A DNA stretch of 64,000 nucleotides, taken from Trichuris trichiura (lineage: Eukaryota > Nematoda > Enoplea > Trichinellida > Trichuridae). Shown here piece by piece: positions 46,601-57,714 of this stretch. The stretch lies in assembly GCA_037903355.1 (NCBI GenBank), contig JBAJFE010000026.1:4898001-4962000 (forward strand), in the 5' to 3' direction. The translations under genes and the position numbers were made by a program. A model generated the notes under the pieces. It was not told the origin of the DNA and made no database searches. It was given only the letters and a program-made list of their open reading frames with translations. Numbering within the stretch: the stretch's first letter is position 1; every line of letters begins with the position of its first letter.

Positions 46601-48549
46601 AAATTGCATTATCTGCTTTTCTGTGGCCTCAGTTTATTGGAGGCTTTCAATCAGACCCATTCAGGACGGAGACTGTCCGGGCTTCATGCTCCGCCCATAC
46701 ATGAGTTCAATCGCCGCAGACACCCAGCATTAGGAAAAGGGAGATACTGGGCCAAGAATTCATTTGCGATTACGATTTGAATTCACTCATACTGTCAGTT
46801 AAGCTGCTGGCGTCTCACACGTTAATTTTTTAAACGTCAAAAATCTTTTATTATTCAGCAACGAGAGCAGAAACGCACAGAGGGAATACTAAGCTTTCGG
46901 AGTAATTTGTCCCAGTCATTAGCGTACATTAACAATGGAACTGGTTGCGACTGTAATGCGACTCGGAACCGTGCTAGCCGTTTAATACGGAGAGAAGAAA
47001 GTTAAAGTCGTGCGTCGAGACGTGTGAGGAACAGAAGACAGAGAGGGGTGGCTAAGCGTGTTTAAATATAGGAGTCATACGGCGAGAAGACCTGAATGAT
47101 AATGAAAAACCTGACAGCCTGAATAATAAATGTGGTCGGTCGACGGGGGACGGGTGACTATGGATCGCATGTGAGGGGGCCCATAAATTATATTTTATTG
47201 CTAGAGGCAACAGCAACATATCACGAAATCAGTGTAAGGAAACGCGGGTTCAACAATGATTGCAATTGAAATAGAGCGGGGGATTCATAAGACGGAGCAG
47301 AGCACCATATTCAGTAAGAGACTAAGTCCCATTGCCCATCCATAACGTAGCGGACATAAATATGCTTTGCGTTCAACACTGGTTGGCGGACTTTGCCCTA
47401 ACAGTCGAAAATATGGAGAACTTGAAAAGCTATTTTCATATCAATTAAACCCCTTTGGCAAAAGTGTATGGAATTCGTCGTATCCTCACCACTTTATCTT
47501 GCGGTCTAAGGGTCGTGTCGTAGAAGGAACCGACACCCAGGACCTTCTACGGAAGTGTCCCGCTTTGCTGTAATTCTTCTACACGGCTTTTCGATCTGGC
47601 CATTGTGCAACGTAGGTGTCTGGACGGACAACAGAAAAACGACCTCGTTATGTTCCCGTCCTAGCTGCGGGGCGTCTTTTTCAGCAATTCTGCTCTTCAG
47701 TTCGCGCTGTTTCATTATTTACAATACAGCTATTATTGCGGATAATGTTAACATATCGTCCAAATCGAGATGGCTGCGTCGACTAGCGATACGTAGAGGA
47801 CAGCCTTGCTCTCTCCCCAGCAGCGGGCTCACACTTGGCTCATTCGTCGCTCAGGTAGACCTCGAAGCGACCGCTTCTCTGAAAAAGTAAACGAGCTTAA
47901 AAATGAGGGAAATTTAACAGTGGTAGTTTCTGGGAACGGCAAGTAGACAACTTTACTTTATCTAAGTGGGCATTACGCTAAAGGTGACTCTCAGAAGGAC
48001 TAACGAAAGAAATAAAACCATTAAGCCGACAAAATACACTTTCGCAGTCTGATTATAAAAGAAACTTACGCTTTGGTTCTTGGCGGACCAATATTCGAGA
48101 ACCGCCAGCTCGAGGCCGACTGGCACTCCTGAAATTGACCACTTGGCTTCGGTCTTTCACTAGTCATAGAGCTTTTTTTCATACAGCCCGTAGTCAGGCC
48201 ACACACAAACAAAAAAGCTCCATGACAAGGTCCAAGCGCCCCAACCTACAGCCACTGCGTAAGTTTAACATTACACTAAAAGAGTTCGCAGGTCATAATT
48301 CGAAGTGACTGCGTAAATACTGCATGTTAACCCATCCTAATGATTTGTCAGCGAGTGTGAACAGCACATTTCGAAAGGCAAAATAGTTATCTATGTGCTA
48401 TTCTCTTACGCAATCGCAATTCTTAAAGCTTTCCAGCGGAATCTGACCGAGAGCCTAAATCATACGGTAGAAGTTATAATTGTGAAATCACAACGCTACA
48501 TGTTAGCTGTAAGTAGTGGCTGCCACGGGACCGGAGAGGTCAGGGCATC

Positions 48550-49860
48550 TACGGGAGTATACTGCCGAAACTAGAGGAATCGAGCATAAACGGTGCGGAA
48601 TCGAGCATAAACGATCTGCTCATAACTGAGATTTCTAGTTTAACTATTCATGAAGAAGACAAGAGTGAGGACTTCTGCAAGCTAACCAGGCAATTTAACA
48701 TATCTTCCACAGAGATAATGGTGCGCTGGAATGCTAAGAACTTCGTCAGAAGTGGGCCCACTACGTACATCCTCTTAACATGTTGGACAACCTTCTCGTA
48801 GCGGAGAAAGGCCGCATATCGAGAATGAATCTCAATCCGTTTCACATCCCGACACTGATCCTTCTTGGATCAATGAAGAAAAGCATGTTGAGTTTGAAGA
48901 TAGCATCTTCGTACGCAATAGTGCGAAGCGACTCTCAACCGTTCTAGCTAAAGTCTTCTGGATGGCAAAAGATTCAATAACTCCAATGCCGCATGCGTCC
49001 CACATCTTTTCAAACGGTAAGTGCGCGATATTTTCTCTATCAATGAGCCCAGTAACGAAGAGCTATTTCTTGAGTTCCTTACGCAGCCTCTTTCTGAATT
49101 CCGTTTTCTTTAACGTCAAAAAAGAAAGTAGAAATTAGTTATTTTTTCTGGATGCTCTGGACATCCATAGCCATGGTAGGTTGAACACAACCGTCTACCG
49201 TAAGCCAACCCACTCTAATCCGTTACCTCCATTTCGCTTTTCACCATCGGTACTCGGCGATGGCGGGTATCATTCATTGGGATGGCAAACAGGGCAGCGA
49301 GTATTTACGTTGCAGTGTATCTTTAAGCAGAACTGATGCACGTTAAAGCAGCGTTTCATAACAAAGCTAATCCCGGCAGTCTCGTTTCCTGCAGAATACG
49401 CCGTAGAGTAAGCATGCCAAAGGTTATCCGCCCAAAAGAGCAGGGTCTCCTGACTGTTCTTCCGTAGTAAGTAAGAGTCTGCGAATGTCTCAAATATCTT
49501 GGGAGAACACTCGATTTCAAGGCGCATTTCCAAACCTTAGCATAGTTGCGACCCTCACTACGAAATGGCAAGATCAAGGTGCCGTTAAACGAGACGTCTG
49601 CTCTTGTTTATAAGATTACATGTAGTTACAATGCCTTCTATATAACACAAAGAAACTGATGGTTTGTAGGTCAGACTTTGTTCGCGCAAATTGTGTCGGA
49701 TGGGAGACGCCAAAGGGCCACCTTTGGATTTGACTTAGAGCGCGTAATGCCTTTCAGCCACGTAGCTTAGAGTTGCCCTCAAATTGAATTTCGTCTCCGC
49801 AGCGCTACTTTTGCGCTCGGATTCATTTGAAGGTGCTACGCCTCAACAAAATATGTTATA
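48550..49860 (+). pseudogene. Decayed PLE reverse transcriptase, unit B
   Basis: This is the counterpart of the unit-A pseudogene. MVRWNAKNFVRS occupies the first catalytic motif, again with WN for YD. The YVDD site is broken by a stop and reads VRD. The RKPTHSNPL-like string is retained near 49200. The region has more stops than unit A. It lies immediately before the junction with unit C. Confidence 0.82.
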
Positions 49861-49985
49861 CTTCTCAAGCTAAATTTAAAGGAGCTGCTTCAGTGGCCAA
49901 AGTCACAGATCAGGCATCGGACTTGTTGCTGCAAAATGTCTTTGCGTCAAACCATACTAGCTAAAGCATTCGCTTTTCAAAAAGG

Positions 49986-52900
49986 TCGTCTGCGTGTTAA
50001 AAGCTGCACAGTCTACCAATTAAACATTCTGTAGTAAATAAACTTTTGTAAGTTTTTCTCAAAAGAAAAACGTTTAATTTACTTGTTTATAAAGTGCATC
50101 AACGCACGACGTTATTGATAAGCAGGAGTTATTGAACCTGTTAATCATGGTTACGGTAAATTGAGTTTACAGCTACTGCTTTCACTCCGTTAGTCGCATC
50201 GCTCAGAGCGTTTGTAGTTGTTCTGTGATGCGGTGATCCCTGTGCTCTTACTTTACGATATTCTATGTGGCGGCGTTCGCTCAGTGTAGCACTGGATGCC
50301 TGCACAGCCCTGCTAGCCTAAACGATATGCGATGAGGCTAGACGAACGTTCCCCAACGCCCTCATTCATGGGTCTATGCTGCTTTTCACCTATTTCTGTG
50401 TGACAGCAGCGCGAGTGGAACGAAGAATGGTCCCTTTCATGTCGCCAGTGAGCGAAATCAGTCAACGTCGGCGACGACTGTTGAAGAATGAATGAAGACC
50501 TCTTCGTTGGCAATGGTCGCGAAGAGTTCGCACTTATATTCATGGTTCACATGCTACTCGCGTTAAAGGAAAAAGACCGTAAGTGGCAAGAACCGCAGCA
50601 TGGCAGAAGCTTGAACAGCAGAGATAGTTAAACGTTGCGGTCGACGTGAATGCCTTTTACTAGGCAGAACGATATGAAAACGTTTTAGATGAGCTTACGC
50701 ATAGCTGGTAGCGTGAATTGTCAGCCCTATCCGTCCGACCTGCTAGTACGATCAATTGTCTGGCAGCGGTCGAATTCTTAAAGGAGCAGTCTGCTCCTTC
50801 CTAGAGGATTGCCTCTGCTTCAGCGCAGGTTTGTCGGAAAGCATTGCCATAGTAATGGAAATGCTTTGCGAGAACCAGCAGTTGGACGTCTTGCAAGCGG
50901 TCCTATTTATGGTAGCCTGCGCGGAGAGGAAGATCATATCCCGCGTGGAAACTGCTGGTACTGTTGGAAAACGATATGTAGCTGTAGTCGTGGTGCTTAT
51001 GGTTGCCTGTGCGGAGCGGAAAATGATATTACGAATCTGCTGCTGTTGTTGGAAAACGATATGCAGTTGGAGTCGTACTGTTTATGGTTTCATGTGCGGG
51101 GCGCAAGATGATATCACGGGTAGAAAACTGCTGGTGCTGCTGGAAAAAGATACGTAGTTGTAGTTCAGTCGCTGAAGACGGATGAAGGTGAAACACCAGA
51201 AAGCTCCATGTTTTAATAAAGTTCAAGATATGGATGTTAATGTTCATTGGATCGCTTGGTCAAGTGTGCCCACGATATTCAACCGTTGGCTTTGCATTCC
51301 AAGAGGACGATATTTATCAGGACAGTTGGCAGAAAGAAAGAGTGGTGGACGATGTTTTAGAATACCCGCCTGGTAAGAGTTATCAGTTAACGGTGGCCAG
51401 GTGTTGTATTTTATGATAAGCGAGCCGCTAGTCTACCATCCCTAGCGTGCGAAAATGGTTGGCCGCTTGAACGATATGTCCATCTGTAGGCGGGCAAATG
51501 CCGCATACTTGTTTTCTAAACAGAAATGCGCTAATTCTGTCTGGTCTTCCCTGTTATGCCTTAGTGTATTGCCATAAAAACGAAGATATGATATCCTCTG
51601 AACGATATGGTGGCATGAGCGTCGATGAGAACAGCCCCTCATTAAAGATATTCTTTGCATGCTCAGTGCATCACTTCAAAATGAACGATATTTATTTTTG
51701 TGTGGCGTCCCGGTCAATGTCAACAAGAAAAAGAATGTCGCTTTCGTAGGAGTACATCGGCGAATGCTTAACCAATGGTTGATTGAGCATCCGATATGAA
51801 ATTAAATGGGAATTCCCTTTGTATCTCATTTAGCAAACACGTACCAGATCGACGCGGGTTTCTTTGAGCAATTAAAGGAGGAAGTGCTTGGTTACAGTGA
51901 CGATATGCAATGGAGATATTTCTGAACTGAAAAGCAACGCTTTTGTCGCATACTTCTCAGATGAGCGGTTTGAACAATAAAAATATTTTTTCTTTGTGTA
52001 GCTTCATTTGCGGTTTGCAGCATTTGCTTCGAAAGCGTTTTACTTTATTCTGAAGAGCGAATGTTTCTGTTCTTGCCAGAAATTTGCAAAGCAGACTGTA
52101 GTAAGAACAAAGGATTGCGCCAACGTTAAATGTTCAGGAAAGGGTGAGCTGCTTTGTCTTTTGTGCGATTAAGCGCTCACGGTTTCAGAGGTCACTTTTC
52201 AATTCCTAAAGTGTAAAGAAAAAAAAGTTCACCGCCGTACATTAATACAACCGCTTGAAAAAGTATATTTATTCTATTCATAGAAATGTTTGAGACAATG
52301 TTAATAAAAATAGGTATTTAATTTGATGTTATAGGACGAATGGTGAAACGAAGAGGTACGATGGACTTAAAGGGTACAGACTGGTCTCTCTGTTTGGCAT
52401 GTTGAACTGAAGTCGTTCGCGCAACCTTGAGCGCTAATCAACTCCATCCTCACCACTAGGAGATGCTAATGGCCGCAGCTTAAGCCGATAGTAGGCTGAA
52501 TGCCTTTGTGCAGGAACAGAAAGGTCTAAATGTCGCGGCGACCATTTCTTAAAGCGCAGATAATTGTGAAACTTAGAGTCAACCTTAGACTATAAGAGCA
52601 TAGTGCGATGCTCAACTCACAAGTTTTGCCGCCACCAACTACGAGTTAAATTCTAGGCAAATTTTCGCGTGGCAGCGAAACGGTACAGGATGGCAGTTTT
52701 GTCGGCCGGAACCGCCGCGTTTTGCCAGCAGATTGTCAAAGTGCGCATATTTTTTCAAGGCCAATAATTTTACATTAACTGGAGTTTATCTGAACGACAT
52801 AAAAGTGACAGGTCGATCTATGGATGTACGTTATGCTTGGCATAAGTAAATGGTTACCTGCTTGGCCGAGCGTGCAAAATGTTTGGCCGCTTGAACGATA

Positions 52901-55900
52901 TGTGCGTCCGTAGGCGGGCAGATGACGCATAATTGTTTTCTAAAGAGTAATGCGCCAATGTCTGTCTCGTCTTCCCTGTTATGCCTTCGTGTATTGCCAA
53001 AGAAACGAAGATATGATATCCTTTGAACGATATGGAGGCGTTAGCGGCGATCAGGACAGAACCTCATTAAAGATGATATTCTTCGCATGCGCAGTGCATC
53101 ACTGCAAAATGAACGATATTTATTTTCGTGTGGTCCCGGTCATAATGTCAGCAAGAAAAAGAATGTCGCTTTCGTTTCATCGCATTGACTACTGCTGTGC
53201 GATTGGTTGACTGAGCACCCATAACTTATTCTTTATCTCGCGATCTTTTATTAAGACCTTTTTTGTACGGTTGGTCGTACGTTTTTCTTGATGCTTACGT
53301 TCCCATTTGGATTTCCAAGTAAATCTACTTGTCTAATCTGCCTTTTGCACTTGTTCAATTACTTGGGCTGACGGCAATGAGTTATTTGCACCTTACGCTG
53401 GATGGGTCGCTCCGTCCTGCCAACTGGATGGTAGAAGTTTATTGTTGTACGAAAGGGAGCAAGAAAAGCCCTCCATTGTTCTTCCAACCATATTGAAAAA
53501 ATTCATCGCAAAGGTTCACACCATTTAATATGAAATTAAATGGGAATTCCATTTGTATCTCAATTAGCAAACACGTACCAGATCGACGCGGGTTTCTTTG
53601 AGCAATTAAATGAAGAAGTGCTTGGTTACAGTGACGATATGCTATGGAGATATTTCTGAACTGAAATGCAACGCTTTTGTTGCTACTCTTCAGATTGTCG
53701 CTACGGACAACAAAAACATTTTTTCCTACCACGTTTTCGCATAGCCTGAGTTTACTAGACTTCTTCGCTTGCGGTTTGCTGCGGCTGCTCAGGAAACTTT
53801 TCGCTATTTGCGAAAGAGCAGCGCTTTTCTTCTTCTCAAAAAATTGTGGAGATGATAGGAGGAAGAAACGAATGTGTGTGCATTAAATATTCGGGAAAGC
53901 GCAAGCAGTTCCCTCTTCTTCACAGTTAATGGCTAGTAGTTACATCGGTCATTTTTTTCAATTGTTAAAGTATACAAAAAATATTCACAATCAGGCATCA
54001 ATATAACCGCTTGAAAATATATATTTGTTCTACTGATAGAAGTATGGATTACAATGTTAAAGGTAGGGCATTATGACAAGAGGAGTTTAACTTGTAACAG
54101 TCAAAACAGTTAGCACTACTTTTTATGCAACCAAAGAAAACGACATCGATATTGTTACGATACCAACGGGGAACAAACCGCTTTAACAGTTATTAGAGCA
54201 ACTGTCCGTTATGAGAACACACATCTTCAAAGTAAGTTAACTTTATTATGTTTAAAGGCTTCCTCTGTGGTACTGTCCTGTTTATGCTACCGATGGTCAA
54301 AGAGTACTTTCTTCGTTCAGTAGTACTGCATAGCTTTCAGAAGTACGGTGAAGCCCCACTAATCGGAACCTGCATAATCTGAATCACTCTCTAATCCGAC
54401 CTCGTGGAAGAGAACAAAAGTGCGATCGTTCATATTAAAGATAATTACGCTACCTGCGCCAATCGGGCAGTTACTTGGCGGCAGCGGCTATAAGGGCAGT
54501 AAATAACCTGCCAACCGTCCTTTCGGTACACGTTAAAAAAGGCGCAGGCTAGCCACGGCTCTGCGGAACCGATCTCGAGCAATAAGTTGATTGCAGCAAG
54601 GCACCTCGAGATCTAGGTTTCCCCAAATAAACAGAATTGTGGATCAAAAACTTGGTGTTTATCACTCGTATCAAGCTACAATCTGTTCTCATATAACGCA
54701 ACCACTGGCCGCTAACTGAATTTATTTTCAGGCCAACAGAGCTGGCCTGCAATTAAGAAAATGGAAAAATAAGTTCATGCGAGCTATTTCCATGTCGCTT
54801 CGCGGTACTCCGTCCACACCATTTAAGAAACTGATTTCTGCTGGTCAGTCGTTTTCCTTGATTAGACCGATTTCGCTACCCTCGTTAAGCTATTCACCGT
54901 TTGCAGAGACTGATATTACGCTGTAGACGCCAGGAATATGCATCTAAAATTGCATTATCTGCTTTTCTGGGGCCACAGTTAAGTGAAGGCTTTCAATCAG
55001 GCTCATTCAGGACGGAGACTGTCCAGGCTTTATTGTCCGCCGCACATACATGTGTTCAATGGTCTCAGACATCCAGCGTTAGGCGAAAGGGAGATACTAG
55101 GCCAAGAATTCATTTGCGATTACGATTTGAATTCACTCCCGCTGTTAATTAAGCTACTTTCGTCCCACGATATTTTTTTAAACGCCAAAAATCATTTATT
55201 ATTCAGCAACGAGAGCAGAAACGCACAGAGGGAATACGAAACTTTCGAGGTAGATTAACAATGGAACGTATCACGAGATCAATGTAAGGAAACGCGGGTC
55301 CAACAATGATTGCACTTGAAATCGATCGGGAGATTCATATGACGGAGCAGAGCACCATCTTCAATAAGAGAGTAAGTCCCTTTGCCCATCCATAACGTAG
55401 CAGACAAAAATATGCTTTGCGTTCAACATTGGCTGGCGGACTTTGCTCCAACAGTCGAAAAGAGGGAGAACTACAAAAGCTACTTTCATCTCCATTAAGC
55501 CCCTTACGCAAAGCAGCGCGGACTTCGTCGTATCCATCTTGGTAGGATGAAATCACCTCTTCATGTTGCAGTTTAGAAGTCGTGTCGTAGAACGAAACGA
55601 CACAAACGACCTTTTAGGGAACTGTCCCACTTTGCTGTAATTCTTCTAGACGGCTTCCCAATGTAGCCATTGTGGAATGGAAGCTGTTTGGACGGACAAC
55701 AGAAAAACCAGCTCGTTATCTTCTCGTCCTAGCTGTGGGGCATCTTTTTTTAGCACTTCCGCTCTTCAGTTCGCGCTGTTTCATTATTTACAATACCGCT
55801 ATTGTAGCGGATTATGTTTACATATCGTCAAAATCGAGATGGCTGCGTCGAGTAGCGATACGTAGACGACAGCCTTGCTCTCTCCCCAGCAGCGGGCACA

Positions 55901-56975
55901 CACTTGGCTCATTCGTCGGTCAAGTAGACCTCGAACCGGCCGCTTCTCTGAAAAAGTAAACAGGCTTAAAAATGATGGACATTTAACAGTGGTACTTTTT
56001 AAGAACGGCAAGCAACCTAGTTTACCCAGGTGGGCATTACGCTAAAGATGATTATCAGAAGGATTAATAAAACAAATAAAACTATTAAGCCGTCAAAATA
56101 CACCTTCGCAGTTTGATTAGAAAAGGAACTTACGCTTTGGCTCTTCGTTAACCAATACTTCGGAAGCGCCAGTTCGAGGCCAACTGGCACTCCTGGAATT
56201 GACCAGAGGGCGTCGATCTTTCACTGGTCATAGAGCTTTTTTTTATACAGCCCGTAGTCAGGCCATACACACACAAAAAAGCTCCACGCCAAGCTACAAG
56301 CCCCCAACCAGCAACTACGGCGTAAGAACTTTTACAATACAGTAAAATAGTGCGCAGGTTATAATTCTAAGTGCCTGCGTAAATACTACGTGCTAACGAA
56401 TCCTATTTTGTCAGCGAGTGTGAACAGCACACTTCCAAAGGCAAAATAATTATGAATTTACTCTTCTCTTACGTAATCGTAATTTTTAAAGCTTTCCAGC
56501 GGAATGGGACCGATAGGCCGAAATCGTGCGGTAAAAGTTATAATTGCGAAATCGCAACGCTGCATGTTATCTCTAAGTGGTGGCTGCCACGGGACCGGAG
56601 AGGTCAGGGCATCTACGGGAGTATATCGCCGAAACTAGAGTTATCGAGCATAAATAGTGTGAAATCCAGGATGTGCTCATATCTGAAATTTCTGGTTAAA
56701 CTATTCATGGGGAAGAGAAGAGTGAGGACTTCTGCAAGCTAACCAGACAATTTAACATATGTTCCACAGAGATAATGCTGAGCTGGAATGCCAAGAACTT
56801 CTTCACAAGTATGCTCATTACGTACAACCTTAATGTGTTGGACAGCCTTCTCGTAGCAGACAAAGGCCGCATATCCAGGTTGAATCTCAATCGGTTTCAC
56901 ATCCTGACACTGGTCTCCTTTTGCGTCAATGAAGCAAAGCATGTGGAGTTTGAAGATAGCTTCTTCGTACGGAAT
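49986..56975 (+). repeat. Tandem repeat unit C (truncated)
   Basis: This third copy lacks the first several hundred bases of B. It has an internal duplication in which about 51430-52340 reappears at 52860-54080, separated by a unique stretch. It is cut off inside the RT remnant at about 56975, where similarity to A and B stops and an unrelated hairpin begins. Confidence 0.8.
56600..56975 (+). pseudogene. Decayed PLE reverse transcriptase, unit C (truncated)
   Basis: Only the N-terminal half of the RT remains: INSVKSRMCSYLKFLVKLFM, then MLSWNAKNFFTS and NEAKHVEFEDSFFVRN. The same WN change is present. The copy stops before the YVDD motif where unit C ends. Confidence 0.82.
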
Positions 56976-56992
56976 CAGGAGTTGCAGAGCTT

Positions 56993-57030
56993 CGGGAACA
57001 ATGCAGTTGCAGATTTGCAACATTGTTCCC
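56993..57030. repeat. Hairpin at the right end of the repeat array
   Basis: GGGAACAATG and CATTGTTCCC flank a second pairing of TTGCA with TGCAA around a 3-4 nt loop, with a small bulge. It starts within 20 bp of where similarity of unit C to units A and B ends. Confidence 0.6.
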
Positions 57031-57044
57031 ACTTCGAGCTTTGA

Positions 57045-57714
57045 AACCCGTTAGTGCAGACAATGAAATAGTGAGCATGTAATCGAGGACGTCCCGCAGC
57101 CTGGAGTAAGACCGCCAAGTGGACTTGCTGATCCATTTGTCTACAGTAGTTCCGTGAATGGAAGCTTTTTCAATACTCTTGCGTAGTCATTTTGGTACGT
57201 TTAACGTTTGAAATATCTTTGTTGAGGGTGTACTGTTATTGTCTATGCAACACCAGCTAATTGCACGAACGGCTCATTCACCCTTCTTTGCATAAAATTT
57301 CCGATAATTCTGAACTTCCTGCCCGTAATTGGCCTATAAGTAGTTAAAGGTGGTGTAGGTATGTGCAGTTTTCGGTAGATAAGGGAGCATTCCCCATACA
57401 TGTCCCATAGTTGAATGCTTCCAATTCACTATATTTCGTCAATGCTGTTCGGAGTTGTATTAATAATTTCCTGCGAGTCGTAACGACGGTCACATACAGC
57501 ATCGTTTCTATGAACTATGAAAGTTGAGCTGTGCAAGGTTGAATGTCGGTCGTTTATCAAACGAGAGTAGCCTGCCTAAAAATAAACCAACTTCGCACGG
57601 GGTAGTGATTGCTGTTATGCTTTTCTTAAGTTTACAACCCGCTTGCTGCTCTCATAAAATTTCCTTGGATGGTAAAGTGCAAAAGAAAATGTTTAAAAGG
57701 CAACGTGTGTTCTC
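57045..57714. other. Intergenic region before the exonuclease gene
   Basis: No gene, repeat or RNA is recognised. It lies between the end of the repeat array and the first ATG of the ERI1-like gene, so it should hold that gene's promoter and 5' leader. I see no clear TATA box. Confidence 0.45.

Larger units (their letters stand above)
41766..49985 (+). repeat. Tandem repeat unit B (about 8 kb)
   Basis: This is the second copy, without the two insertions of unit A. It begins with a large inverted repeat (arms about 41794-42010 and 42150-42383). It has an internal duplication in which the segment near 43620-43900 is repeated at about 44160-44430. Empty sites for the unit-A solo LTR and PLE are visible at about 45315 and 45910. 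The unit ends just after its decayed RT/GIY-YIG region. Confidence 0.8.
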
